Assembly (NCBI RefSeq): GCF_900187015.1
Contig: NZ_LT906479.1
Location: 3,472,001-3,536,000 of the forward strand
Reading direction: 5' to 3'
Origin: Serratia ficaria
GTDB taxonomy: Bacteria; Pseudomonadota; Gammaproteobacteria; Enterobacterales; Enterobacteriaceae
Length of the DNA stretch: 64,000 bases
Below, in pieces: positions 54,482 through 63,938 of the stretch; position 1 is the stretch's first letter; every line of letters begins with the position of its first letter. Below the pieces are notes generated by a model, which searched no databases, was not told the origin of the DNA, and was given only the letters and a program-made list of their open reading frames with translations. The translations under genes and the position numbers were made by a program.

Positions 54482-55270
54482 CTAAATCACCGGTTGGTTG
54501 ACCAAGCCGTCGATCAGCACCTGCGGCGTGCCCTGCGAGCAGCGCTCGATACGGCCGCGCACGCCATACACCCGCGCCAGGCTGTGCGGGGTAATCACCT
54601 GTTCCGGCGCGCCGTCGGCAATCACCTCGCCATCCTGCAGCATCAGCACGTGGTCGCCATGGCGCAGCGCGATGTTGATGTCGTGCACCACCACGACCGT
54701 GATGATATTGCGCCTGCGGGTTTCGCGCCGCACCAGATCCATCACGTGGAACTGGTAGTTGAGATCGAGCGCGCTCAGCGGCTCGTCGAGCAGCAGCAGC
54801 GAAGGCTGGCGGATCAGCGACTGCGCCAACCCCACCAGCTGTTTCTGGCCGCCGGACAGCTGATCGAGATAGCTCAGCGCCAGATGGGCGATGCCCAGCT
54901 GTTCCAGCAGCGCCATCACTTCCGCTTCGCTGCCGGCGTTGCTGCGGCCGCCCGAGGCGCGCTGCGCCACGATGATGGATTCCAGCACGTGCAGATGCAC
55001 CCCGGCGGGCAGCGACTGCGGCAAATAAACCACCTTCTCCGCCCGGCGGGCGAACGGCATCTGCATCAGGTCGCCGTCGTCCAGCCACAGTTTGCCCTGC
55101 GCCGGATTCAGCCCGGCCAGCGAACGCAGCAGCGTCGACTTGCCGCTGCCGTTCGGCCCCAGCAATACGGTGATCTGGCCGCGCGGCAGCATCGGCACCG
55201 AAAGGTCGCGGATGACCTGGCGCTTCGGATAGCCGGCGGAGAAATGTTCGATACGCAAACCCTGGCTCAT
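54482..55270 (-). CDS. Iron-siderophore ABC transporter ATPase, FecE-like
   Basis: This 262-residue ATPase has Walker A GPNGSGKST near 38-46, signature LSGGQKQ near 143, Walker B LLLLDEPLSALD near 160 and the H-loop VVVHDIN near 197. It matches the FecE/FepC group. It overlaps the permease gene by 4 bp. With the single permease it forms an iron-chelate importer of the inner membrane, likely fed by the CirA-like receptor encoded convergently. Confidence 0.92.
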   Translation of the reverse strand: MSQGLRIEHFSAGYPKRQVIRDLSVPMLPRGQITVLLGPNGSGKSTLLRSLAGLNPAQGKLWLDDGDLMQMPFARRAEKVVYLPQSLPAGVHLHVLESIIVAQRASGGRSNAGSEAEVMALLEQLGIAHLALSYLDQLSGGQKQLVGLAQSLIRQPSLLLLDEPLSALDLNYQFHVMDLVRRETRRRNIITVVVVHDINIALRHGDHVLMLQDGEVIADGAPEQVITPHSLARVYGVRGRIERCSQGTPQVLIDGLVNQPVI

Positions 55271-56349
55271 ACATTCCCCCGGTGGCGCAGAATAATGCTC
55301 AGGAAGAACGGCACGCCCACCAGCGAGGTGACGATGCCGACCGGAATGATGACGCCGGGCACCAGATTTTTCGACGCCACCGACGCCATCGACAGCACCA
55401 GCGCGCCAATCAGGGCGCTGGCCGGCAGGTAGAAGCGGTGATCTTCGCCAAAAATCATGCGGGCGATGTGCGGCGCCACCAGGCCGATAAAGCCGATCGG
55501 GCCGACAAAAGCCACCGCCAGCGCGGAAAGGACGCTGATGCGCAGCAGCGTGGTCAGGCGCAGGCGACGCACGTCAATACCGAAACTTACCGCCCGGTCT
55601 TCCCCCAGGCGCAGCGCGGTCAGCTTCCACGAGCTCATCATCGACAGCGGCAGCAGCACGGCGAAAACGCCGAGCAGAATGCCCAGCTTGTCCCACGAGG
55701 CCCGCGCCAGGCTGCCCATGGTCCAGAACACCAGGCCCTGCAGCGTGTCTTCGCTGGCGATGAACTGCATCATCGACACCAGCGCGTTGAAGGTAAACAC
55801 CAGCGCAATGCCGAACAGCACCACGCCGGAGGTGGCCACCCGCGTCCAGCGCGTGATGCCGTCCAGCATCAGCGCGGCGAACAGCGCGAAAATAAAGGCG
55901 TTGGCGGAAATGAACCACTGGTCGGGGATGCCCGGAATGCCGATGCCCAGCACGATGGCCAGCGCGGCGCCAAAGGCCGCGGCGGAAGAGACCCCCAGGG
56001 TAAAGGGGCTGGCCAGCGGGTTATTCAGGATGGTTTGCATTTCGGCGCCGGCCAGGCCGAGCGCAAAGCCCACCACCACCGCCATCAGCGCGTAGGGCAA
56101 GCGAATATCCCATACGATCACGCGGGTGCCGGCGTCCGCCGCCGCCGGGTCGATCAGCGTTTGCCACAGCGAGGACAGCGAGAGCCCGGATGGCCCCATG
56201 GTGAAGTCCAGCAGCAGCGAGCCGAGGATCGCCAGGGCCAGCACGCCCATAATCAGTAAGCGGTGACGAAGAATATGCTGATAACGCCCCATCACGTTGA
56301 CCTCGGGTTGCCCCTTGGCGCCGGTGGCGGGATCGGTGGATACGCTCAT
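55267..56349 (-). CDS. Iron-siderophore ABC transporter permease, FecCD family
   Basis: This 360-residue permease has about nine to ten membrane segments and FecCD motifs (RLPYALMAVVVGFALGLAGAEMQ near 83-105; NPLASPFTLGVSSAAAFGAAL near 110-130; GPIGFIGLVAPHIARMI near 276-292). Only one permease gene is present, so it probably acts as a homodimer. No binding-protein gene lies in the operon. A Fur-like sequence occurs about 110 bp upstream. Confidence 0.92.
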   Translation of the reverse strand: MSVSTDPATGAKGQPEVNVMGRYQHILRHRLLIMGVLALAILGSLLLDFTMGPSGLSLSSLWQTLIDPAAADAGTRVIVWDIRLPYALMAVVVGFALGLAGAEMQTILNNPLASPFTLGVSSAAAFGAALAIVLGIGIPGIPDQWFISANAFIFALFAALMLDGITRWTRVATSGVVLFGIALVFTFNALVSMMQFIASEDTLQGLVFWTMGSLARASWDKLGILLGVFAVLLPLSMMSSWKLTALRLGEDRAVSFGIDVRRLRLTTLLRISVLSALAVAFVGPIGFIGLVAPHIARMIFGEDHRFYLPASALIGALVLSMASVASKNLVPGVIIPVGIVTSLVGVPFFLSIILRHRGNV

Positions 56350-56458
56350 TATTTCGGATACCTGTTACGACGATAACGATAGCGGCAGGCGAACGGCCGC
56401 TTTTACCTGGAAAGAGTGCTGCATTAACCGTTAAGCAGCCGCCAACAATAAAGCAAAC

Positions 56459-56477
56459 GATAATACTTATCAATCAT
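56459..56477. promoter_or_regulatory. Fur-like site upstream of the iron ABC operon
   Basis: GATAATACTTATCAATCAT matches about 11 of 19 bases of the Fur consensus, including the GATAAT half. It is in the promoter region of the FecCD-type operon, where iron control is expected. Confidence 0.5.
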
Positions 56478-56670
56478 AACTATCGCTGTAATCGGGCGTA
56501 TCAAGATGTAACGTTTTATTTTCTATGCTTATTATCCAACGTGCCTGCTGCGGCCATGTTAATTGCCCGGGGTTAACAATTCCGAAAGTGGCCCCCGAAC
56601 CGGCCCGGCTATGACAAACGACGAGAAAACCACATAGAATCCAAAGCCAAAGCGCTCCGCAACGCATCAC
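56470..56670 (-). CDS. Possible small secreted protein, weakly supported
   Basis: A 66-codon frame encodes a signal-like N-terminus (LWLWILCGFLVVCHSRA) followed by a short polar tail ending in TPDYSDSYD. It overlaps the Fur-like site and lacks a clear ribosome site. It may be a chance frame in the 380-bp gap 56350-56730, which otherwise holds promoters only. Confidence 0.2.
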   Translation of the reverse strand: MMRCGALWLWILCGFLVVCHSRAGSGATFGIVNPGQLTWPQQARWIISIENKTLHLDTPDYSDSYD

Positions 56671-56730
56671 CGCGTCCGGACCAGAGGTTCCAGTCCCTAT
56701 TATGCACAGGGCTTTATTGATGAGGCTGCA

Positions 56731-57828
56731 ATGAGAAGTCCACCTACCAGGTTAACGCCCAAGAGGCCGGCGCTGCTGCATTGGCTGCTGCACAGCCCGC
56801 TGCATGCCGACGACGGCCCTTTCCAACGCCAGCTGCGGCTTACGCTGGTGCCTTCCCCGCTGACGCCCTGGCTGAACGCCGCCGGCCCGGCGCTGCTGCT
56901 GGCCGGCTATGCCTGGCTGAGCCATCTGCTGGTCGGCATTGGGCTGCTGCTGCTGCTGTTGCTGCTGACCGCCGGGCGCTGGTGGCTGGCGCGCCATCGT
57001 TCGCCGAATTGGCCGAACGCCATGCTGGTGATGGCGCTGCTGTGGGCCGCGCTGGTCGGCGCCGGCGCCGTGCTGGCGATGCTGTCGGGGCGCTTCGTGC
57101 TGATCCTGTTCGCCGGGCTGGCGGTGACCGCGCTGGCCTGCTGGCTGATGCAGCGTCACGCCGCGGCGCCGCGCTTCGCGCTGCTGGAAGTGATGGTACT
57201 GACCCTGCCCTATCTGCTGACGGCGCCGCTGTCGCGGGTGCAAAACCTGTTTCTGCTGGCCGACATCACGCCGCTGTGGGTGCTGCTGGCCCACGGCTTA
57301 ATTGCCCTCTACCACCGGCAGCTGGTGCTGCGCGTCACCCTGGCGTGGGAAAAGCAGCAGGCGGCGCATCGCGACCACCTCACCGGCTTCCTGAACCGCG
57401 CCGGCGGCGAGGCGGTGATGCAGGAGATCTGCCGTCCTTCGGCAACCGTTCATCCGCTTTCGCACCTGTTTATTATCGAGTTCGGCCCGCTGGCGGCGCT
57501 GTATCAAAGCCACGGCGTGTTGATTGGCGATGGCGTGCTGCGCACCGTCGGCGAGCGTCTCAAGATGCTGATCCGCCCCAGCGACTTCGTCTGCCGCTAT
57601 ATCGGCGGCCAATTTCTGATCCTGGTGCACGATTTGCCCTACGGTTCCGAGGGCGAATTCCTGGCGCGTATTTTACCGCCGCTGGAGGCGCCTTACGGCT
57701 TCGGTGATTTCGGCGAAGTGACGATGCAGCTCAACGCCGGCGCGTTGGCGCTGACGCAGGACTATGCGACGGTGGAAAGTCTCATGGCGGCGGCGCAACG
57801 GGCGTTGGCCAAAAACGGCAGGAAATGA
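56731..57828 (+). CDS. Membrane GGDEF-domain protein with degenerate active site
   Basis: This 365-residue protein has about six hydrophobic segments in residues 45-200 and a C-terminal GGDEF fold from about 210. The entry motif DHLTGFLNR (215-223) is kept, but the signature RYGGDEF has become RYIGGQF (289-295), so the acidic catalytic positions are Gly and Gln. A Glu (250) replaces the usual metal-binding Asp. It is unlikely to make cyclic di-GMP and may bind GTP or act as a scaffold. The start follows TGAGG by 5 nt. Confidence 0.88.
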   Translation: MRSPPTRLTPKRPALLHWLLHSPLHADDGPFQRQLRLTLVPSPLTPWLNAAGPALLLAGYAWLSHLLVGIGLLLLLLLLTAGRWWLARHRSPNWPNAMLVMALLWAALVGAGAVLAMLSGRFVLILFAGLAVTALACWLMQRHAAAPRFALLEVMVLTLPYLLTAPLSRVQNLFLLADITPLWVLLAHGLIALYHRQLVLRVTLAWEKQQAAHRDHLTGFLNRAGGEAVMQEICRPSATVHPLSHLFIIEFGPLAALYQSHGVLIGDGVLRTVGERLKMLIRPSDFVCRYIGGQFLILVHDLPYGSEGEFLARILPPLEAPYGFGDFGEVTMQLNAGALALTQDYATVESLMAAAQRALAKNGRK

Positions 57829-57834
57829 CCCAAT

Positions 57835-57858
57835 AACGCGGCGGGATCCCGCCGCGTT
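57835..57858. terminator. Palindromic hairpin between GGDEF gene and lysP
   Basis: AACGCGGCGGGATCCCGCCGCGTT is described here only as a perfect palindrome with arms of 12 bp. It lies between the two convergent stop codons and probably ends transcripts from one or both sides. The T-tract is short. Confidence 0.55.
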
Positions 57859-57871
57859 TCAGCATTGCAGA

Positions 57872-59350
57872 TTATTTAACGTCCATCTTCGGGAATTCCA
57901 TTTCGCTGTACTTCACGACACGGGTGCCGCGCGTCAGCTTGTAACCGAACCAGATCAGCAGGAACAGCGGAATGCCGATATAGGTCGCGGTCACGCCGTA
58001 CCAGTCGATTTTGTCTTCCAGGAACGCCTGATAGTTTTGCCCCAGCGTGATGATCAGACACAGCACAAAGGCGAAGATCGGCCCCAGCGGGAAGAAGCCG
58101 GAACGATACGGCAGATCGTTCAGGTCATGCCCCTGCAGCATATAGCCGCGGCGGAAGCGGTAGTGACTGATGGCAATGCCCAGCCAGGCGATAAAGCCGG
58201 TCATGCCCGAGGTGTTCAGCAGCCACAGGTAAACCGACTGGTTGCCGAACATCGAGCTGAGGAAGCACAGCCCGGCCACTACGGTGGTGGCGTAAAGCGC
58301 GTTGCGCGGCACGCCGCCCTTCGACAGCTTGGCGAAGATGCGCGGCGCCTTGCCTTCCGAAGCCAGGGTAAACAGCATGCGGGTCGAGGCGTACATGCCC
58401 GAGTTGCCGGCGGACAGCACCGCGGTCAGGATCACCGCGTTCATCACCGCCGCCGCCGACAGCAGGCCGGCATGCTGGAATACCAGGGTGAACGGGCTGA
58501 CGCTGATGTCTTTCACGTCGTTGCGCAGCAGGCTCGGATCGGTGTAAGGAATGATCAGGCTGATGATCAGAATGGCGAAGATATAGAACAGCAGGATACG
58601 CCAGAACACCTGACGCACCGCACGCGGGATGTTTTTGCCCGGGTTTTCCGATTCGCCGGCGGCGATGCCGATAAGCTCGGTGCCCTGGAACGAGAAGCCG
58701 ACGATCATCGCCACCCCGATCATCGCCGAGAACCCGCCGGCAAAGGGCGCGTCGCCCACCGTCCAGTTCTGCCAGCCGGCATGTTCGCCGCCTTTCAGGA
58801 TGCCGAAGATCATCATCACGCCGATGACGATAAAGATGATGACGGTGGTCACTTTGATCAGCGAGAACCAGTATTCCGCTTCGCCGAACCCTTTGACCGA
58901 AATATAGTTGAGCAGGAACATCAGGCCGAGGAACAGCGCGCTCCAGATCCAGCCCGGGGCATCGGGGAACCAATAGCTCATCACCAGCTGCGAAGCCACC
59001 AGGTCAACGGCGATGGTGACCGCCCAGTTGTACCAGTAGTTCCAGCCCAGCGCGAAGCCAAAGCCTTCTTCGACGTATTTGGCGCCGTAGGTGGAGAACG
59101 AACCGGACACCGGCATAAAGGCCGCCAGTTCGCCGAGGCTGGTCATCAGGAAGTACACCATCAAACCGATCAGGGCATAGGACAACAGCGCCCCGCCGGG
59201 GCCGGCCTGAGAAACCGTGGCGCCCGAAGCGACAAACAGGCCGGTGCCGATGGAGCCGCCGATGGCGATCATGGTCAAATGCCGGGCTTTCAGCTCGCGG
59301 CGCAATCCGGGTGCTTGCTGCCCCGATGTTTTTATATCCTGCTGAGCCAT
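57872..59350 (-). CDS. lysP: Lysine-specific permease
   Basis: This 492-residue amino acid permease has about 12 membrane segments and is highly similar to E. coli LysP (LRRELKARHLTMIAIGGSIG near 17-36; GFGFALGWNYWYNWAVTIAV; GFSFQGTELIGIAAGES; LLNTSGMTGFIAWLGIAIS). It imports lysine by proton symport and in E. coli also restrains the sensor CadC. It is followed on the far side by yeiE, as in E. coli. Confidence 0.96.
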   Translation of the reverse strand: MAQQDIKTSGQQAPGLRRELKARHLTMIAIGGSIGTGLFVASGATVSQAGPGGALLSYALIGLMVYFLMTSLGELAAFMPVSGSFSTYGAKYVEEGFGFALGWNYWYNWAVTIAVDLVASQLVMSYWFPDAPGWIWSALFLGLMFLLNYISVKGFGEAEYWFSLIKVTTVIIFIVIGVMMIFGILKGGEHAGWQNWTVGDAPFAGGFSAMIGVAMIVGFSFQGTELIGIAAGESENPGKNIPRAVRQVFWRILLFYIFAILIISLIIPYTDPSLLRNDVKDISVSPFTLVFQHAGLLSAAAVMNAVILTAVLSAGNSGMYASTRMLFTLASEGKAPRIFAKLSKGGVPRNALYATTVVAGLCFLSSMFGNQSVYLWLLNTSGMTGFIAWLGIAISHYRFRRGYMLQGHDLNDLPYRSGFFPLGPIFAFVLCLIITLGQNYQAFLEDKIDWYGVTATYIGIPLFLLIWFGYKLTRGTRVVKYSEMEFPKMDVK

Positions 59351-59566
59351 TCTTACCCTATCTGCTCGTCAAAAAAAATGAGGGCGGATTGTAACAAATA
59401 CCCACCGGCGAACTAGCAACATTGCACTGATATAAGATAGCTTCATAACTCAGCGGCAATTATTAGCAACGGGCCAGTTAGCCTTACTTACTGTCATTAA
59501 TGTGACAGCGCGCAGGTTTTTATGCTTATTTTTCCTGCGCGGAGGCGAGATTTGCGTGGTGAGGGA

Positions 59567-60433
59567 TTACAGCGCGCAGTAGCTGAGGAAACGCTGCAAG
59601 GCATTGGAGATGTGTTTCTGCCGATGATGGATCAGATACAGCGTGCGCATCAGCGGCGGCAGCGGCACCGCCAGCTCCACCAGCGCGCCGCTGGCCAGTT
59701 GCTCGCCCACCACCCGGCGCGACAGGCAGCTGATGCCGATACCGTGCCGCACCGCGTGCTTGATCGCCTCCGAATTGCCCAGCTCCATCACCAGCTGGAA
59801 ATGCGGCAGGTGCGCCAACAGCAGATGATCCAGCACCTCGCGGGTGCCCGAACCGCGCTCACGCAGGATCCAGGGCGCATTGGCCAACGCCTCCAGCGTC
59901 AGCGGCTGCTGCGCCAGCGGGTTATCCGGCGCGGCGAACACCACCAGCTCGTCCTCCAGCCAGGGCTGAGTCACCAGCTCCGGCATGTGGCAAGGCCCTT
60001 CAATCAGCCCCAGATCGACGCGGAAATCCGCCACCGCCACGATCACATCCTGGCTGTTGCCGACGTTCAGCTCCAACGGCGTGTCGGGGAAGGCTTGCCG
60101 GTAGCGGGCGATCATCTCCGGCAGCATATAATTGCCGATGGTGCTGCTGGCGGCGATGCGCAGCGCGCCGCCGTCGTGGCGGAACAGCTGCTCTATCTCC
60201 CCCGCCTGCTCCAGCAACGCCAGCGCCTTGGGATACAGCAGACGGCCATGTTCGTTGATGACCAGCCGTTTGCCGACCCGATCGAACAGTTGAACGCCGA
60301 GTTGCCCTTCCAGATCCGCCAGCGCCGCGCTGACCGCAGATTGCGACAGCGCCAACACCACCGAAGCCTGAGTGGTGGATCCGCTTTTCAGCACTTCGGT
60401 AAAAACTTCCAATTGACGCAGGGTGATGTGCAT
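59567..60433 (-). CDS. yeiE: LysR-family regulator YeiE
   Basis: This 288-residue LysR-type protein matches E. coli YeiE closely ([20 protein letters not shown] at the start; [55 protein letters not shown]). In enterobacteria YeiE affects iron or sulfite homeostasis and virulence, with details that differ by report. Its place beside lysP and near yeiH is conserved, but here an acyltransferase gene lies between yeiE and yeiH. Confidence 0.93.
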   Translation of the reverse strand: MHITLRQLEVFTEVLKSGSTTQASVVLALSQSAVSAALADLEGQLGVQLFDRVGKRLVINEHGRLLYPKALALLEQAGEIEQLFRHDGGALRIAASSTIGNYMLPEMIARYRQAFPDTPLELNVGNSQDVIVAVADFRVDLGLIEGPCHMPELVTQPWLEDELVVFAAPDNPLAQQPLTLEALANAPWILRERGSGTREVLDHLLLAHLPHFQLVMELGNSEAIKHAVRHGIGISCLSRRVVGEQLASGALVELAVPLPPLMRTLYLIHHRQKHISNALQRFLSYCAL

Positions 60434-60715
60434 AACCGTCTCGGTGTTGAAATTTCAAAAATTCTCTTCGAGAAATTATAACCTTAAATGCGATCAAAAC
60501 CTGAACTCCCGCGCACAAAGACCGTGGCGGGGCTTAGGCGAGAAACGAAGACACCATAACGCAGGCGCGTTACGTCCAAAAACACTTTCGTTAACAATTC
60601 TAAGCTTTATCTTATTTTAATGCCCAAAACCGGGGTTTTGGCGAAATATCCTTCAAAATAACTGCCCAATTTGCTTATACTCCGCTAACGTTTTTCTTAC
60701 CAATTGGGTGCAAAA

Positions 60716-62608
60716 GTGAAGTATAGAGCAGATATCGACGGCTTACGGGCGCTTGCCGTTCTGCCGGTCATCGCGTATCACATGGGGCTTGGCGGTATTC
60801 CTGGTGGCTTTACCGGTGTCGATATATTCTTTGTTATTTCGGGTTATTTAATCTCAGGGATAATTTTCCAGGAATATATTAAAGGTGATTTTTCTTATAT
60901 CGATTTTTACAAACGACGCAGCTTAAGAATCCTTCCGCCTTTATTTGTTGTATTATTCGCTACACTCGCCGTTGGCTACCATATACTTCTCCCGGTACAG
61001 GTTGCAGAGTTAGGCAAGAGCGCCTTAGCCACCACCCTATTCTCCTCGAACTTTTTCTTTTTTAGTCAAACCGGCTATTTTGATGGCCCAGCAGAGCTGA
61101 AGCCGCTACTGCATACCTGGTCACTGGCGGTGGAAGAACAGTTTTATATCATTTTCCCTATTATTCTTTTCACCGCGTTAAAATTCTTCCGCAACCGGAT
61201 CACCCTGATCATCACCCTGATTATCGCCGGTTCATTCCTACTCAGCCTGGCGGGCCTAAAATTCCAGCCCAGCATGACATTTTATATGTTGCCGACCCGC
61301 GCCTGGGAACTGGCGATGGGGGCAATACTGGCGGTCAGCGGCATGGAGCACTCGCCATCCCTGAATAAAAAGACGACCCGCCATGCCCTGAGCCTGTTGG
61401 GGTTGGCGTTGATTATCTTTGGGTTCCTCTGGTTAGACACCACCAAGAAGTTCCCTTCCTATAACGCACTTTATCCATGCGTTGGCGCTTTCCTGATAAT
61501 CCTGGCCGGCCGGGATTCTATCGTCGGCAAGATACTGGCGCTCAACCCCGTCGTGTATATCGGCATGATCTCATACTGCCTGTATCTTTGGCACTGGCCG
61601 ATCATCGTTTACGCCAACCTGCTGCTCGACGTCAGCCTGTGGCAAAAGAGCCTGCTGGTTATTTCGCTCACCTTTGGGCTGGCGATCGCATCGCGTTATT
61701 TAATCGAAATACCGTTCAGATATAAGCTGAAAAACATTCCATCGAAAAGTATTGTCGCGGCCTCTGCGGCCAGCGTTGTACTCGCGGCGTCGCTGACCGC
61801 GTTCATTGGTTACATAAAGAATGACAACGGCAGCTTTTCCACTGAGTCGTTGAAGATCGCCGACTACATCAATTACCGTGGTTCAAATGAGTACAATTAC
61901 CAATATCGCCTGGGCGAGTGCTTTATTAATGGCGAACCCGGCGGCGATGGCGCCTACGATAAGAAAAAGTGCCTGAAGATTTCCGAAACGCAGAAAAATT
62001 TCGTATTGATCGGTGACAGCCACGGCGCCCACCTGTGGCGCGCCATCAGCCTGGCCGCCGGCGATAAGGTAAACCTGATGCAGGCTACCGCGTCAGGCTG
62101 CAAGCCGGTCACCGAGCAGAAAATGAGCAACCGCTGCACCGATTTAATAAACTACGTGTACAAAGACTTTATTCCCAATAACAAGATCGATGGCGTGATC
62201 ATCTCAGCGCGCTGGAATCAATACGATAAAGATCAGCTTATTAAAACCATAGCTTATCTGCGGAAATATACGGAAAACTTTTACATACTGGGGCCGACGG
62301 TCGAGTACAAGGGCCCGCTGCCGGAACTGCTGGCTTATCAGGAAAATGGCGATCCTGCGCTGGCGAGCCGTTCTATCGTTAAAGGCCGGAAAGCGATGGA
62401 CAGCGAATTGAAAACGCTGACGGCGTCCATGAAGGTCAACTATATCTCGGTTTACGACTTGATTTGCCCGGCGGGCCATTGCCTGGAAATGACCGACAGC
62501 GGCCAACCTTCTGCCTTCGACTACGGCCACTTTACCCTAAGCGGCGCAAACTATGTCGCAAAGGGCATCGTCAACCAGCTCAACAATCATCACTTCTTTT
62601 ACCCCTAG
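60716..62608 (+). CDS. OafA-type acyltransferase with SGNH domain
   Basis: This protein of about 630 residues modifies surface polysaccharides, probably by O-acetylation. I chose GTG 60716, giving the family opening KYRADIDGLRALAVLPVI; TTG 60704 is an alternative. The first 340 or so residues form an acyltransferase-3 domain with about ten membrane segments (DIFFVISGYLIS; YKRRSLRILPPL; LLHTWSLAVEEQFY). The periplasmic C-terminal part is an SGNH esterase-like domain (LIGDSHGAHLWRA near 435-447; DYGHFTLSG near the end). It is more AT-rich than lysP and yeiH and splits the yeiE-yeiH pair. Confidence 0.9.
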   Translation: MKYRADIDGLRALAVLPVIAYHMGLGGIPGGFTGVDIFFVISGYLISGIIFQEYIKGDFSYIDFYKRRSLRILPPLFVVLFATLAVGYHILLPVQVAELGKSALATTLFSSNFFFFSQTGYFDGPAELKPLLHTWSLAVEEQFYIIFPIILFTALKFFRNRITLIITLIIAGSFLLSLAGLKFQPSMTFYMLPTRAWELAMGAILAVSGMEHSPSLNKKTTRHALSLLGLALIIFGFLWLDTTKKFPSYNALYPCVGAFLIILAGRDSIVGKILALNPVVYIGMISYCLYLWHWPIIVYANLLLDVSLWQKSLLVISLTFGLAIASRYLIEIPFRYKLKNIPSKSIVAASAASVVLAASLTAFIGYIKNDNGSFSTESLKIADYINYRGSNEYNYQYRLGECFINGEPGGDGAYDKKKCLKISETQKNFVLIGDSHGAHLWRAISLAAGDKVNLMQATASGCKPVTEQKMSNRCTDLINYVYKDFIPNNKIDGVIISARWNQYDKDQLIKTIAYLRKYTENFYILGPTVEYKGPLPELLAYQENGDPALASRSIVKGRKAMDSELKTLTASMKVNYISVYDLICPAGHCLEMTDSGQPSAFDYGHFTLSGANYVAKGIVNQLNNHHFFYP

Positions 62609-62630
62609 ATAGCCTTTTCTCTCGCTGCTC

Positions 62631-62654
62631 AGAGGCTCGCATTTTGCGAGCCTC
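62631..62654 (+). terminator. Terminator after the acyltransferase gene
   Basis: AGAGGCTCGCA and its exact complement surround a short TT-rich loop, 22 bp after the stop codon. The T-tract is short, so strength is uncertain. Confidence 0.65.
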
Positions 62655-62764
62655 TTTGCCCTATACCACTTATTCAGATTGGTTATAAATATATAATCAA
62701 TTTCTCTTTTATGCCGCCGAAACGTAGTCTTGTCAGCAAGGAATTTGATGAAGGACTGAGTTAT

Positions 62765-63841
62765 ATGGCGACCGATACTACGCATACCTTTCCAGAACGG
62801 CGTTATCCCCTGTTCGGCCTGCCGCGGCTGGTGCCGGGGCTGCTGCTGACCGGCGCGCTGACCGCGCTGGCCATCTGGGCCGGCGACCTGCCCTGGGTGG
62901 CGGGATTGGGCTTGGGGGCGCTGACGCTGGCGATCCTGTTCGGCATTCTGGTGGGCAACACGCTTTATCCCTGGCTGCAGCCCAGCTGCCACAGCGGGGT
63001 TCAGCTGGCCAAACAGCGTCTGCTGCGGCTGGGCATCATTCTCTACGGCTTCCGGCTGACCTTTCAGCAGATCGCCGACGTCGGCGCCACCGGCATCATT
63101 ATCGACGCGTTGACGCTGACCACCACCTTCCTGTTGGCCTGCTGGCTGGGCAAGAAAGTGTTCGGCATCGACAGCCAGACCGCGATGCTGATCGGCGCCG
63201 GCAGCAGCATCTGCGGCGCGGCGGCGGTGATGGCCACCGAACCGGTGCTGAAGGCCGACTCCAGCAAGGTGGCGGTGGCGGTGGCGACCGTGGTGGTGTT
63301 CGGCACCCTGGCTATCTTCGTTTACCCGTGGCTGTACCAGCTGAATGCGCACTTCCAGTGGCTGCCGCTCAGCCAGGAGACCTTCGGCATCTACGCCGGC
63401 TCCACCATCCACGAAGTGGCCCAGGTGGTGGCGGCCGGCCACGCCATCGGCCCGGACGCCGAAAACGCCGCGGTGATCGCCAAAATGATCCGCGTCATGA
63501 TGCTGGCCCCGTTCCTGCTGCTGCTTTCCGGTTACATCAGCCGCGGCAGCGCCACCGGCAAGGCGGACAAATCCGCCATCACCATTCCCTGGTTCGCGGT
63601 GCTGTTCATCGCCGTCGCCGGTCTGAATTCGTTCGACCTGCTCCCGGCCACGCTGGTGCGGCATCTGATTACCGCCGACACCTGGATGCTGGCGATGGCG
63701 ATGGCGGCGCTGGGGCTGACCACCCACATCAGCGCGGTACGTCAGGCCGGGGTAAAACCGATTCTGCTGGCCACCCTGCTGTTTGTCTGGCTGATCGTCG
63801 GCGGCGGCGCGATTAACCAACTGGTGCAGTCGCTGCTTTAA
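62765..63841 (+). CDS. yeiH: YeiH-family putative sulfate-exporter-like membrane protein
   Basis: This 358-residue inner-membrane protein (UPF0324) starts at ATG 62765 after AAGGACT; a longer frame adds 18 residues without support. It has about ten hydrophobic segments and family motifs [18 protein letters not shown] near 95-112, [18 protein letters not shown] near 145-162 and [17 protein letters not shown] near 205-221. Its function is unproven; YeiE is reported to control it. It precedes nfo, as in E. coli. Confidence 0.92.
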   Translation: MATDTTHTFPERRYPLFGLPRLVPGLLLTGALTALAIWAGDLPWVAGLGLGALTLAILFGILVGNTLYPWLQPSCHSGVQLAKQRLLRLGIILYGFRLTFQQIADVGATGIIIDALTLTTTFLLACWLGKKVFGIDSQTAMLIGAGSSICGAAAVMATEPVLKADSSKVAVAVATVVVFGTLAIFVYPWLYQLNAHFQWLPLSQETFGIYAGSTIHEVAQVVAAGHAIGPDAENAAVIAKMIRVMMLAPFLLLLSGYISRGSATGKADKSAITIPWFAVLFIAVAGLNSFDLLPATLVRHLITADTWMLAMAMAALGLTTHISAVRQAGVKPILLATLLFVWLIVGGGAINQLVQSLL

Positions 63842-63852
63842 CCTCCCCTTCG

Positions 63853-63877
63853 GCCCGCTTCGGCGGGCTATTTTTTT
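63853..63877 (+). terminator. Terminator after yeiH
   Basis: GCCCGC, loop TTCG, GCGGGC is followed by TATTTTTTT on the plus strand, a standard intrinsic terminator 12 bp after yeiH. Confidence 0.9.
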
Positions 63878-63938
63878 CCGCCATTCAATCTGCCCGCCAT
63901 CAATGCCATAATGACGCCGATAACACAGGAGAATCAAA

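Noticed and set aside
57764..59416. 550-codon open frame antisense to lysP
   Set aside because: LysP is a near-exact family match on the other strand; the antisense product is His/Gln/Arg-rich low-quality sequence.
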